Made by a program: the position numbers and the translations under genes. Below are positions 25,168-33,168 of a stretch of DNA of 64,000 bases, in pieces. The number at the start of each line of letters is the position of its first letter. Position 1 is the first letter of the stretch. The notes below the pieces were generated by a model, which had not been told where the DNA came from, ran no database searches, and saw only the letters and a program-made list of their open reading frames with translations. Where the stretch lies: assembly GCA_031177685.1 (NCBI GenBank), contig JAPSGI010000010.1, positions 62,001-126,000 of the forward strand. The letters run 5' to 3'. Source of the DNA: Solirubrobacteraceae bacterium. GTDB lineage: Bacteria > Actinomycetota > Thermoleophilia > Solirubrobacterales > Solirubrobacteraceae.

Positions 25168-26190
25168 GTGCCGAGGCTGAGGCGATCGGACTGCGCGGCG
25201 CCGGGGATCCGGCGGCGCCGGCGCGGGCGCGGGTTCGAGTTCCTCGATCCCGACGGCGCGCGCGTGGACGACCCCGACACGCTGGAGCGCATCCGCGAGC
25301 TGGCGATCCCGCCCGCGTGGAAGGACGTGTGGATCTGCCTCGACCCGCTCGGCCACCTCCAGGCGACCGGGATCGACGCCGCCGGGCGCAAGCAGTACCG
25401 CTACCACGACGCCTGGCGCACGCGGCGCGACCGCGAGAAGTTCGAGTCGATGATCGACTTCGGCCGCGCGCTGCCGGCGCTGCGCCGCCGGGTGCGCCGC
25501 GACCTGCGCGCCGACGACGAGCTGACCCGCCGCCGCGTGCTGGCCTGCGCGACGCGGCTGCTGGACCTCGGGTTCTTCCGCATCGGCTCCGAGGACTACG
25601 CGGCGAGCAACGACTCCTACGGCCTGGCGACGCTGCTCAAGCGCCACGTCACGGTCAACGGCGGCGAGGTCGTCTTCGACTATCCGGCCAAGTCGGGGCA
25701 GCGGCGAATCCAGGCGATCGCCGACGACGACGTGCGCGCGATCGTCGCGGCGCTCAAGCGCCGGCGCGGCGGCGGGCCCGAGCTGCTGGCCTACCGCGAC
25801 GGCGGCCGTCGCTGGGTGGACGTGCGCTCCGACGACGTCAACGAGTACGTCAAGGACGTCACCGCGCACGACTTCAGCGCGAAGGACTTCCGCACCTGGA
25901 ACGCCACGGTGCTCGCCGCCGTCGCGGTCGCGTCGGACCCGCGCGAGCCGACCTCCAAGACGGCGCACAAGCGCATCGTCGCCGCCGCGGTCAAGACCGT
26001 CGCGGCCTACCTCGGCAACACGCCGGCGGTGGCGCGCGCGTCCTACATCGACCCGCGCGTGTTCGACCGCCTGCGCTCCGGCTGGACGATCGCGGAGACG
26101 CTCGACGCGGTGGGCGACCCCGACCTCGGCGACCCGCGCACGCGCCAGCGCCTGGAGGCGGCCGTCCTGGACCTCCTCGAAGGCGAGTAG
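25168..26190 (+). CDS. DNA topoisomerase IB (poxvirus-like)
   Basis: The 340-residue protein is a bacterial type IB topoisomerase: IPPAWKDVWICLDPLGHLQATGID (about 48-71), RKQYRYHDAWR, GFFRIGSEDYAASNDSYGL with catalytic Arg, KDFRTWNATV and the active-site Tyr in ARASYIDPRV near 293. Such enzymes relax supercoils through a 3'-phosphotyrosine bond. Together with LigD and UdgX it adds a DNA-maintenance theme to this stress block. The GTG start follows a short leader divergent from CsbD. Confidence 0.93.
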   Translation: MPRLRRSDCAAPGIRRRRRGRGFEFLDPDGARVDDPDTLERIRELAIPPAWKDVWICLDPLGHLQATGIDAAGRKQYRYHDAWRTRRDREKFESMIDFGRALPALRRRVRRDLRADDELTRRRVLACATRLLDLGFFRIGSEDYAASNDSYGLATLLKRHVTVNGGEVVFDYPAKSGQRRIQAIADDDVRAIVAALKRRRGGGPELLAYRDGGRRWVDVRSDDVNEYVKDVTAHDFSAKDFRTWNATVLAAVAVASDPREPTSKTAHKRIVAAAVKTVAAYLGNTPAVARASYIDPRVFDRLRSGWTIAETLDAVGDPDLGDPRTRQRLEAAVLDLLEGE

Positions 26191-26204
26191 CCCGCGCTGT
26201 ACGC

Positions 26205-26210
26205 GGGTAT
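26205..26210 (+). promoter_or_regulatory. GGGTAT stress-type -10 element before the DUF892 gene
   Basis: GGGTAT lies 37 bases before the ATG at 26247; a partial -35 (GTAG) stands 14 bases upstream. The -35 part is weak. Confidence 0.4.
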
Positions 26211-26246
26211 GCGCGCCACCGACAACGAAAGAGGGGCACGAGAGAA

Positions 26247-26930
26247 ATGGCAGAAGAGCAGACGGCGCGCGACGCCAAGCTGGTGCAGTACCTCACCGAG
26301 GCGTACACCACCGAGAAGCAGCTCGAGACGGCGCTGCAGGCGCACATCGGGATGACGTCCCGCGCGCCGCTGAAGAAGCGCCAGCAGGAGCACCTGCGCG
26401 AGACCAAGCGTCACGCGCGCGAGGTCGAAAAGCGCATCAAGAAGCTGGGCGGCCAGGCGAGCACGCTCAACGAGATCGCCACCGAGGCGACCAAGCGCGC
26501 GAGCTCGCTCGCCGGCAAGGCGATGGCCGCGGCGCAGGGACCGCTGCACGCGGTGCGCGGCACCGGCGCGGCGGAGATCCAGCTCAAGAACGCCCGCACG
26601 GACCTGCAGTCCGAGGCCGAGGAGATCGCGCACTACACGATCATCGAGACGCTGGCCGAGGCGGTGGGCGACCGCGAGACGGCGCAGATGGCGAGGTCGA
26701 TCCGCCGCGAGGAGGAGCGCATGGCGAAGTTCCTCGAGCGCCAGATCCCGGTGCTGACGAAGGCGGTCGTCACGGAGGAGATCCCGGCGGCCGAGCGCAA
26801 CGGCGGCGCGCGCCGGCGCAACTCGCGCTCGCGCACGCGGGCGCGCACCGCGGCACGCTCCGGCGCCTCTCGCCCCGGCGGCTCGCGCTCGAGCGCGTCG
26901 CGCCGACGGACCGCCGGCAAGTCGAAGTGA
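26247..26930 (+). CDS. DUF892/YciF-like protein with histone-like tail
   Basis: Residues 1-185 form a helical domain of the DUF892/YciF type: LVQYLTEAYTTEKQLETALQAH, the HLRETKRHAREVEKRIKKLGG segment and AEEIAHYTIIETLAEAVGD, with Glu/His residues that could form a ferritin-like metal site. From about 188 a strongly basic Arg/Ser/Ala tail of some 40 residues resembles histone H1. The fusion suggests a DNA-associated stress ferritin, comparable in idea to Dps, but this is inference. The ATG at 26247 was chosen by domain start; GGGTAT lies upstream. Confidence 0.8.
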   Translation: MAEEQTARDAKLVQYLTEAYTTEKQLETALQAHIGMTSRAPLKKRQQEHLRETKRHAREVEKRIKKLGGQASTLNEIATEATKRASSLAGKAMAAAQGPLHAVRGTGAAEIQLKNARTDLQSEAEEIAHYTIIETLAEAVGDRETAQMARSIRREEERMAKFLERQIPVLTKAVVTEEIPAAERNGGARRRNSRSRTRARTAARSGASRPGGSRSSASRRRTAGKSK

Positions 26931-26943
26931 CGGCGGAAGCGCC

Positions 26944-27183
26944 CTAGGGGCGTTCCGCCGGGTCGACCGAGGGCGTGTAGGAGGCGTCCTCGGTCGTCGG
27001 CACGCCGCGCTTCTCCAGGCGCCGGCCCTCCACCGTGCGACGCCCGGTCAGGCCGGCCCAGGCGAACGGCGCGACGAGCAGCACGACCGCGACCGGGATG
27101 CCGATGAACGGCGTCGCGCCCATCAGGCCCACCAGGAGCGCCAAGCCCGCGATCGCGAGGAAGACGCCGACGGCGACGTGCAC
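26944..27183 (-). CDS. Small two-helix membrane protein
   Basis: The 79-residue protein has two hydrophobic helices at about 3-22 and 27-46, linked by a short GATP turn, followed by a charged tail (GRRTVEGRRLEKRG). No family name is recognised, although similar small proteins are common in actinobacteria. It begins 1 base after the stop of the Pro-rich small gene, so both form an operon with a GGGTAG promoter. Confidence 0.7.
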   Translation of the reverse strand: MHVAVGVFLAIAGLALLVGLMGATPFIGIPVAVVLLVAPFAWAGLTGRRTVEGRRLEKRGVPTTEDASYTPSVDPAERP

Positions 27184-27184
27184 G

Positions 27185-27421
27185 TCAGCCCTCCTCGCCC
27201 GGGATCTCCGGGCCCTTGGGGTCGGTGGCCGGGACGTCGGGCCCCACGGGGCCGGGCTCGTCCGCGGGCTGCGGCTCGGGCATCTCGGGACCCTGCGGGA
27301 CCGACGGGTCCTCCGATGGCGGCCCCTCGGGCACGGACGGCCCCGTCGGCGGGTCCGGCATCGGCTGGTCGGGCGAGGCGGGCTCCGGGACCTCCAGGAG
27401 CGGCGTGTGCATTGGGCTCAT
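27185..27421 (-). CDS. Pro/Glu-rich small protein
   Basis: The 78-residue protein consists mostly of Pro, Glu, Asp and Gly in irregular PEP/GPxxP units, with no hydrophobic segment, and should be disordered and acidic. Function is unknown. A GTTG-N15-GGGTAG promoter lies 9 bases before the ATG at 27421; a second in-frame ATG at 27412 is possible. It heads a two-gene operon with the small membrane protein and is divergent from the PP2C phosphatase gene. Confidence 0.6.
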   Translation of the reverse strand: MSPMHTPLLEVPEPASPDQPMPDPPTGPSVPEGPPSEDPSVPQGPEMPEPQPADEPGPVGPDVPATDPKGPEIPGEEG

Positions 27422-27430
27422 GCCGGCGAT

Positions 27431-27455
27431 CTACCCGTGCGGGAGGACCGGCAAC
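27431..27455 (-). promoter_or_regulatory. SigB/SigF-type promoter before the Pro-rich gene
   Basis: On the minus strand GTTG (27455-27452), 15 bases and GGGTAG (27436-27431) precede the start by 9 bases. Confidence 0.6.
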
Positions 27456-27478
27456 CGCACCGCTCTAGGATCTGTCGC

Positions 27479-29326
27479 ATGGGGCCGGGACGCCGGAACG
27501 GGTGGATGGTCCTCTGCGCCGCGGTCGCGACCGCGGTGGCGGTGGTGGACGCGCTCGTCGGCGGCGCGCTCGCGCTGATCGCGCTGCTCAGCGCCGGCCC
27601 GCTGCTCGGCTCGACCCGCCTCGGCCCGGGGCGCACGGCGGCGCTCGCGGCGTACGCGGTGCTGCTCGGCGCGGGGCTCGGGCTGCCCGAGGACGACTTC
27701 GCCTCCGGCGACCACGTCATACGCGTGGCGATCCTCGGCGCGCTCTGCGGCGTCGCGGTGTGGGCGGCCTATCTCGGAGACCGCCTGCGCAGCTCGCGCG
27801 ACCAGCTCAGAGCGATCCTGGAGAACGTGGCCGACGGCGTGGTCGCGCAGGACCGCTCGGGAGGGCTCGTGTTCGCCAACCAGGCGGCCGTTCGCGCCGT
27901 GAGCGACGCGGTCGCCGGCCGCTTCGAGGTCCGCGACGAGGACGGACGGCCGCTGGATCCCGACGAGCTCCCCGCCCGCCGCGCGCTGTCCGGCGAGGAG
28001 CCCGAGCCGACCGTCGTGCGCTTCCGCGAGCACGACACCGGCGAGGAGCGCTGGTCGCTCGTCAAGGCGACTCCGCTGCGCGACGAGGCCGGCGAGGTGG
28101 ACATGGCGATCTCGGTCATGCAGGACCTCACCGACCGCATCCGCGCCCAGCGCGCGGAGCGCTTTCTGTCCGAGAGCAGCAAGCTGCTGTCCACCTCGCT
28201 GGACTACGGGACCACGCTGCGCCGCGTGGCCGAGCTGGCCGTGCGCGAGATGGCCGATTGGTGCGGCGTCGACGTGGTGGACGAGAACGGGCAGCTCGAC
28301 CGCGTCGCGGTGGCGGGCGCCGATGCGCCCGGCGACGCCGCGCCGCCCGAGTGGCGCAGGCCGTCGGACGACGCCTACGGCGTGCTGCGCAGCGGCAGGT
28401 CGTCGCTCGGGCCCGGCGCGACGATGGCGGTCCCGATGGTGGCCCGCGGCCGCCCGGTCGGGGTGCTGTCGTTCGTCGCCTCCGGTCCGCGGCGCTACGA
28501 CTCCGAGGACCTCCTGCTGGCCGAGGAGCTCGCGCGGCGCGCGGCGATCGCGGTCGACAACGCGCGCCTGTTCGGCGAGCGCGCCTACATCGCGCGCGCG
28601 CTGCAGGAGAGCCTCCTGCCCCCCGCGCTTCCCGAGATGCCGGGCGTCGACGTGGCGGCGCGCTTTCGCGCCGCCGGGCAGGGCAACGAGGTCGGCGGCG
28701 ACTTCTACGACCTGTTCGACACCGGGCACCCCGACCGGTGGGCCGTCGTGATCGGGGACGTGTGCGGCAAGGGCGCGCCGGCCGCGGCGATCACCGCACT
28801 CGCCCGCTACACGCTGCGCGCGGCCGCGATGCGGGGGTTGCGGCCCAGCGCCGTGCTGCACGTCCTCAACGACGCGATGGTGCGCCAGCGCCGCGACGAG
28901 GAGTTCTGCACCGTGGCCTTCGGCCGCCTGGACCGCAACGGTGCCGGCGCGCGGCTGACCGTGGCCAGCGGCGGGCACCCGCTCCCCTTCGTGATCCGCG
29001 CGGACGGTCGCGTGCAGAGCGCGGGCGCTCCCGGCACGCTGCTCGGCGTGACGGCGGACCCCGCGCTGGCCGACGCGTCGGTCGATCTGGACCCCGGGGA
29101 CGCCGTCGTCCTCTACACCGACGGCGTCACCGACGCGCGCGCCCCGGCGCGCGTGCTCACGCAGGCCGACCTCGCCGACGTGCTGCGCGGATGCAAGGGA
29201 CTCGACGCGGCGGCGATCGCCGAGCGCCTGGAGCGGGCCGCCACCGCTTCCAACGGGGATCCGCGGGCTCCGGTCGAGCCGCGCGACGACGTGGCGATCC
29301 TGGTGCTGCGCGTGCTCGGTGGCTAG
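27479..29326 (+). CDS. RsbU/SpoIIE-type PP2C phosphatase with PAS and GAF domains
   Basis: The 615-residue protein has two or three membrane helices (about 8-100), a PAS domain (about 108-220), a GAF domain (about 228-375) and a SpoIIE-type PP2C phosphatase (about 385-610) with GNEVGGDFYDLF near 402, IGDVCGKGAPAA near 424 and LYTDGVTDA. Such proteins dephosphorylate a STAS antagonist and thereby free a SigB-type sigma factor. The STAS gene converges on it, sharing CTAG. TAGGAT lies 7 bases before the ATG, so it may be leaderless. The signal sensed by PAS/GAF is unknown. Confidence 0.9.
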   Translation: MGPGRRNGWMVLCAAVATAVAVVDALVGGALALIALLSAGPLLGSTRLGPGRTAALAAYAVLLGAGLGLPEDDFASGDHVIRVAILGALCGVAVWAAYLGDRLRSSRDQLRAILENVADGVVAQDRSGGLVFANQAAVRAVSDAVAGRFEVRDEDGRPLDPDELPARRALSGEEPEPTVVRFREHDTGEERWSLVKATPLRDEAGEVDMAISVMQDLTDRIRAQRAERFLSESSKLLSTSLDYGTTLRRVAELAVREMADWCGVDVVDENGQLDRVAVAGADAPGDAAPPEWRRPSDDAYGVLRSGRSSLGPGATMAVPMVARGRPVGVLSFVASGPRRYDSEDLLLAEELARRAAIAVDNARLFGERAYIARALQESLLPPALPEMPGVDVAARFRAAGQGNEVGGDFYDLFDTGHPDRWAVVIGDVCGKGAPAAAITALARYTLRAAAMRGLRPSAVLHVLNDAMVRQRRDEEFCTVAFGRLDRNGAGARLTVASGGHPLPFVIRADGRVQSAGAPGTLLGVTADPALADASVDLDPGDAVVLYTDGVTDARAPARVLTQADLADVLRGCKGLDAAAIAERLERAATASNGDPRAPVEPRDDVAILVLRVLGG

Positions 29327-29655
29327 GCCACCGCGCCGGGGTGGTCGATCAGCTCCAGGCGCTCGTCCAGCCGCGTCACGCTGAAGATCCGGTCCACCGC
29401 CTCGGGGCCGCGCACGATGCACAGCCGCCGCCCCGCCTCGCGCGCGCGCTGGTCGGCGCTGACCACCGTGCGCAGGCCCGTGGAGTCCATGAACTCCAGC
29501 TCGCGCAGGTCGATCAGGAGGACCGGCGGAGACGCCTCCTCGACGCGGCCCAGCGCCTCCTCGAGGACGGGGGCGCTGGAGATGTCCAGTTCACCGCGCA
29601 GAGCCACGCGCGTCTGGCCGTCGGTCTGCTCCGTGTCCAGTTCCAGCAGCGCCAT
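29323..29655 (-). CDS. STAS-domain anti-sigma factor antagonist (RsbV-like)
   Basis: The 110-residue protein is a single STAS domain: VALRGELDISSAPVLEEAL and LIDLRELEFMDSTGLRTVVSADQ, where the Ser of DSTGL near 57 is the usual phosphorylation site. In partner switching the unphosphorylated form binds the RsbW-type kinase and frees the sigma factor. The PP2C phosphatase gene converges on it and the stop codons overlap in CTAG, so the two are physically linked but on opposite strands. Confidence 0.9.
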   Translation of the reverse strand: MALLELDTEQTDGQTRVALRGELDISSAPVLEEALGRVEEASPPVLLIDLRELEFMDSTGLRTVVSADQRAREAGRRLCIVRGPEAVDRIFSVTRLDERLELIDHPGAVA

Positions 29656-29696
29656 CGCCGTCGCGGACGATAGCGGTCCTCCGCGGCGCGCGCCGA

Positions 29697-30371
29697 TCAG
29701 CCCTCGACGCCCGTCTCCTCGTGCGTTGCGCCGACCGGCTTGGACTCGGGCGACCCACGGGCGCGCAGGTACACGGCGAGGATCGCCATCGAGCCGACGG
29801 CGAGGAACTCCGACTGCCAGTTCTGCAGCGTGCGGTTCCAGAAGTCCGAGGTTCCCAGGTACTCGAGGAACGAGACGGTGCCCTCGTGGTGGACCAGCTT
29901 GTCGGCGTTGTAGGCCACGCGCCCCGTGATGGCCTGCGCGCCCCAGCTGGCCAGCCAGATCCCGCACATGACCAGCAGCAGCGACCACGAGTACAGCCAG
30001 GTGCGCAGGCCGCCGGCGGCGGCCCAGCGCGGCGAGCGGTCGTCGGCGTGGCCGTGGACCCGCTGCGCGCGGTCGCTCTCGCGACCCGCCTTGTGCATCT
30101 CCTTGGACTCGGGCGAGCCGCGCTGCAGCAGCCAGATCGTCCCAAGGATGAACAGCGTGAACTGGAGGTACTCGGACTGCCAGTTCTCCATCACGTCCAC
30201 GCCGAAGTCCGAGGACGTGACGTAGCGCCACAGCGACACCGTTCCCTCCTGGTGCTCGACCGCGCGGACGTTGAAGTCGGCGTGCCCGACGAAGGCCTGC
30301 CCGACCAGCGTGCCGAGGAAGAGCGTCCCGAAGCCCAGCGAGAGGCCGTTGTCCTTGAGGAACTTCCTCAC
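29697..30371 (-). CDS. DUF6766-type membrane protein with internal duplication
   Basis: The 224-residue protein is built from two related halves, about 1-95 and 120-215. Each has a hydrophobic helix, an EGTVS(L/F) turn, a TSDF segment, NWQSE followed by a second helix and a closing RGSPESK. Thus four membrane helices are expected. I connect it with the DUF6766 group, of unknown function. Its ATG overlaps the stop of a 27-residue peptide gene by ATGA, which itself is coupled to a lipoprotein gene upstream. Confidence 0.78.
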   Translation of the reverse strand: MRKFLKDNGLSLGFGTLFLGTLVGQAFVGHADFNVRAVEHQEGTVSLWRYVTSSDFGVDVMENWQSEYLQFTLFILGTIWLLQRGSPESKEMHKAGRESDRAQRVHGHADDRSPRWAAAGGLRTWLYSWSLLLVMCGIWLASWGAQAITGRVAYNADKLVHHEGTVSFLEYLGTSDFWNRTLQNWQSEFLAVGSMAILAVYLRARGSPESKPVGATHEETGVEG

Positions 30372-30451
30372 TGGCTCAGCAGCCCGATCGCGACGAAGTA
30401 CGCGATGCCGGTCACGATCGCGAGCAGGTAGGCCACGAACATCGCGCGCAT
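30368..30451 (-). CDS. 27-residue single-helix membrane peptide
   Basis: The short ORF encodes MRAMFVAYLLAIVTGIAYF followed by VAIGLLSQ, which is one hydrophobic helix. Its ATG shares an A with the TGA of the lipoprotein gene (30451), and its TGA overlaps the ATG of the DUF6766 gene (ATGA). Such tight coupling on both sides makes it likely to be translated. A small subunit or regulator of the DUF6766 membrane protein is a reasonable guess. Confidence 0.6.
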   Translation of the reverse strand: MRAMFVAYLLAIVTGIAYFVAIGLLSQ

Positions 30452-30840
30452 CAGTCCTCCAGTTCGCACTCCGCCGGGCCGGACGGCATCGGGCGGCAAC
30501 CCGCCGCCGACACCTTCCACCCGCCGGACCGGCGATCGACGTAGGCGGTCTCGCCGCCCCGAAACGACACCGCGGCGTTGGTCTCGAAGACCTCGACCCC
30601 GGCCACCTGACCGCCGGCGAGGTCCAGCTGGACGACCGCGCGCTCGCAGGGCAGCTTCTCCGTTCGCTCCAGCGCGTCCACGGTGGGCGGCGCGAGCCGC
30701 TCGCAGGCCGCGCCCCCGTCGCGGTCCCGCACGCCCGCGTAGAAGCCGAGCGCCGCCTCGCGCGCGTCCTCGCGGTCGTCGGAGACGCCGCATCCCGACA
30801 GCGCGACGAGACCCGTTAGCGCGATCGCTGCGAGCCGCAT
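30451..30840 (-). CDS. Small lipoprotein
   Basis: The 129-residue protein starts MRLAAIALTGLVALSGCG, a lipoprotein signal with lipobox LSGC. The mature part has Cys residues in ACERLAP, LPCERAVV, AGCRP and ECELED and no recognised domain. The ATG at 30840 is preferred to an upstream TTG because it gives a normal signal peptide. GATACT lies 11 bases before it. The gene heads a coupled operon with the 27-residue peptide and DUF6766 gene. Confidence 0.7.
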   Translation of the reverse strand: MRLAAIALTGLVALSGCGVSDDREDAREAALGFYAGVRDRDGGAACERLAPPTVDALERTEKLPCERAVVQLDLAGGQVAGVEVFETNAAVSFRGGETAYVDRRSGGWKVSAAGCRPMPSGPAECELED

Positions 30841-30882
30841 CGAACGCAATGAGTATCGGGCGCGGCGGACGCGACGCCGCGC

Positions 30883-31116
30883 TCAGGCGCGATCCGCCAC
30901 GCCGGTCACGCCGGCGGTCTCCGCGCAGTGCGCGCAGCAGAACATGCGGCCGTCGGACTCCATCCCGTGCCCGACGATCCGGCAGCCGCAGTGCTCGCAG
31001 GTGGGCGCGAGCGCGTGGATCGCGCACTCGAAGGAGTCGAACACGTGCGTCTCGCCTCCCACGGTGATCTCCATCGTCTTGTCGTATTCGTTGCCGCACA
31101 CCGAGCACTGCGCCAT
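30883..31116 (-). CDS. Small Cys-rich metal-binding protein
   Basis: The 77-residue protein holds about nine Cys residues: CSVCG at the start, a single Cys in FDSFECAIHAL, CEHCGC near 45 and FCCAHC near 63, with several His. The pattern fits two metal centres and recalls TRASH or bacterial metallothionein-like proteins, but I cannot name a function. The ATG at 31116 follows GGGAG at good distance. A GGGTAG element lies about 33 bases upstream. Confidence 0.75.
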   Translation of the reverse strand: MAQCSVCGNEYDKTMEITVGGETHVFDSFECAIHALAPTCEHCGCRIVGHGMESDGRMFCCAHCAETAGVTGVADRA

Positions 31117-31171
31117 GGCCGCTCCCTTCGGTTCGCTCACGCGGCATCTACCCCCGCCCCCCGGGCGCCAA

Positions 31172-31825
31172 TCAGCGCACGTCGTGCGGCTGCGGGCCCA
31201 GCGTGCGGTGCCCGTCGGGACGCTCGCCGGGCGCGCGCACGGACACGGCGGGGCGCGGCGCGCCCGCGGGCTCCACCACGCCGAGGCCCTCCACGAGCAC
31301 GAAGAAGGCGCGCGCGTACGGGTTTCCGGCCGTGCGCCGGCGCAGCTCGTCCCAGTCCACCTGCTCGCGCAGCGAGCGCGCGGTCTGCAGCAGCGGCTCG
31401 TAGTCCAGCGCGTGCTCGCCCAGCGCGCACAGCTTGGTCACCAGCGCGTCCTCGAGCGACATCACGCGCATCTCCACGGCGGCGACCTCGAGCTTCTCGC
31501 CGCGCGCGAGCACCTCGTCGTCGATCTCCAGCCCCGAGGGTTCGAAGATGAGGTCGACCAGCACGTCGCCGTCCCACGCCTTGTACAGCCACCCCTCCGG
31601 TGGGCGCTCCGGACGCATGCCCGCGCCCGCGAGCGCGTCCAGCGCCGCATCGGCGTCCTGGCGGCGCACGATCAGGTCGAGGTCGTGGACGGTCTCCTTG
31701 CCGCCGCGCGCCCAGAAGGCCAGGCTGCCGCCCAGCAGGAACGGGATGCCCGCGTCACGCAGGGTGGCCGCCGCCCGGCGCAGGGTCTCCTCGATGGGAC
31801 CGAAGCGGTTCGCATCGCTCGGCAT
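31172..31825 (-). CDS. Nucleotidyltransferase-fold protein
   Basis: The 217-residue protein has the minimal nucleotidyltransferase signature FLLGGSLAFWARGG near 30-43 followed by HDLDLIV with the metal-binding Asp pair and VDLIFEP with a third Asp. This resembles the AbiEii/MNT-like group, some of which are toxins or kinases acting on small substrates. No antitoxin gene is adjacent. GGGTAG stands 9 bases before the ATG, without a good -35 box. Confidence 0.75.
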   Translation of the reverse strand: MPSDANRFGPIEETLRRAAATLRDAGIPFLLGGSLAFWARGGKETVHDLDLIVRRQDADAALDALAGAGMRPERPPEGWLYKAWDGDVLVDLIFEPSGLEIDDEVLARGEKLEVAAVEMRVMSLEDALVTKLCALGEHALDYEPLLQTARSLREQVDWDELRRRTAGNPYARAFFVLVEGLGVVEPAGAPRPAVSVRAPGERPDGHRTLGPQPHDVR

Positions 31826-31834
31826 GGCGATTGC

Positions 31835-31840
31835 CTACCC
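31835..31840 (-). promoter_or_regulatory. GGGTAG stress-type -10 element
   Basis: GGGTAG on the minus strand ends 9 bases before the ATG of the nucleotidyltransferase gene. A clear -35 box was not found. Confidence 0.35.
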
Positions 31841-31884
31841 GGCCCGGCGGTTTCCGATGCTCGGCGCCGGGGCAGCAGAACTCC

Positions 31885-32649
31885 GTGGCGTACAGCCCCG
31901 AAGACCGGCCCGTGCGCGTCGCCGCCGCAGGCGACCTGCACTGCCGCCCCGCGCAGCGCGAGGCGGTCAGGGCCGCCTTCGCCGCCATCGCGCCCGACGT
32001 GGACGCGATCCTGCTCGCCGGCGACCTGACGACGCACGGGGAGCCCGACCAGGCGGCGATCCTCGCCGACGCCTGCCGCGACCTCGACGTGCCGGTGGTC
32101 ACCGTCCTGGGCAACCACGACTGGCACGTCGGCCGCCGCGACGAGCTCGTGGAGGTGTTGCGCGACGCCGGGATCGTGGTGCTCGACCCCGGCGCGGTGG
32201 TCCTGGAGATCGCCGCCCGCGAGGTGGGCGTCGTCGGCGCCAAGGGGTTCGTCGGCGGCTTCCCGGGCTCGCACCTGCCCGACTTCGGCGAGCCGCTGCT
32301 GCGCGAGGTGTACGCCGCCGCGGGGCGCGAGGTCGAGGCGCTGGAGCGCGGGCTGTGCGAGGTCGCGACGTGCCCGGTGCGGATCGTCCTGCTCCACTAC
32401 GCGCCGATCCTCGACACGATCGCCAGCGAGCGGCCCGAGATCTGGGCCTTCTTGGGAACCGACCGGCTGGCCGCGCCGATCGCCGAGCACGAGCCGCATC
32501 TCGTCTTGCACGGGCACGCCCACGCCGGGGCCTTCGAGGGCTCGATCGGGGACGTGCCGGTGTTCAACGTGTCGATCCCCGTGATGGGGCGCGACTTCGC
32601 GGTCTTCGAGCTGGCCGGGGCGAGCGCCGCGACCGCCGCGGTGCACTAG
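31885..32649 (+). CDS. Metallophosphoesterase
   Basis: The 254-residue protein has the calcineurin-like ligands GDLHCRP near 20, LAGDLTTHG near 47, LGNHDWHVG near 78 and the closing HGHAHAG near 208, with an additional LLHYAP His. It is a phosphodiesterase of unknown substrate. The GTG start gives a normal N-terminus ahead of the first beta strand. Its stop lies 1 base from the stop of the convergent HxlR gene. Confidence 0.87.
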   Translation: MAYSPEDRPVRVAAAGDLHCRPAQREAVRAAFAAIAPDVDAILLAGDLTTHGEPDQAAILADACRDLDVPVVTVLGNHDWHVGRRDELVEVLRDAGIVVLDPGAVVLEIAAREVGVVGAKGFVGGFPGSHLPDFGEPLLREVYAAAGREVEALERGLCEVATCPVRIVLLHYAPILDTIASERPEIWAFLGTDRLAAPIAEHEPHLVLHGHAHAGAFEGSIGDVPVFNVSIPVMGRDFAVFELAGASAATAAVH

Positions 32650-32650
32650 G

Positions 32651-33115
32651 TCAGGCGGTGGGAGCGAGCCGCCCGGGGCCCGGCTCGGAGCGCATGGTTT
32701 GCGCCTCGATCTCCTCGCCGCAGTGCGAGCACACGTAATGGGGCCGGGTCTCGTGGCCGCAGGCCTCGTGCACCAGCACGGTCGGCGGGCCGGCGTCCCC
32801 GCAGCGGTGGCGGTCACCCCACTGCATCAGCGCGACGAGCACCGGATACAGGTCGCGCCCCTTGTCGGTCAGCCGGTACTCGTAGCGCGGCGGACGCTGG
32901 CGGTAGGGCCGGCGGTCGAGGATCCCCTCCTCCACGAGCCGGTTGAGGCGGTCGGCCAGGATGTTGCGCGCGATGCCCAGCCCACGCTGCATGTCCTCGA
33001 AGCGGCGCTGGCCCTGGAAGGCCTCGCGCAGGATGACGAACGTCCAGCGCTCGCCGAGAACCGCCACCGTGCGCGCGATCGAGCACGGCTGGTCGTGCAA
33101 CGCGCTGTGCCTCAT
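32651..33115 (-). CDS. HxlR family transcriptional regulator
   Basis: The 154-residue protein is a winged-helix HxlR regulator: CSIARTVAVLGERWTFVILREAF near 10-32, RRFEDMQRGLGIARNILADRLNRLVEEGIL, and a wing YRQRPPRYEYRLTDKG. A C-terminal HEACGHE ... CSHCG cluster may bind zinc. The first Cys is the residue used for redox or aldehyde sensing in some HxlR proteins. It is divergent from a crotonase gene, its probable target. TACCGT lies 6 bases before its ATG with TTGAAA 15 bases further up. Confidence 0.87.
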   Translation of the reverse strand: MRHSALHDQPCSIARTVAVLGERWTFVILREAFQGQRRFEDMQRGLGIARNILADRLNRLVEEGILDRRPYRQRPPRYEYRLTDKGRDLYPVLVALMQWGDRHRCGDAGPPTVLVHEACGHETRPHYVCSHCGEEIEAQTMRSEPGPGRLAPTA

Positions 33116-33168
33116 GGGTCTACGGTACCGCGGCCAGTTGCCTTTCAAAACGATTGCGGGAGGCCCCC

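Noticed and set aside
20435-26190. Ku gene next to ligD or topoisomerase IB
   Set aside because: None of the proteins between these positions has Ku features.
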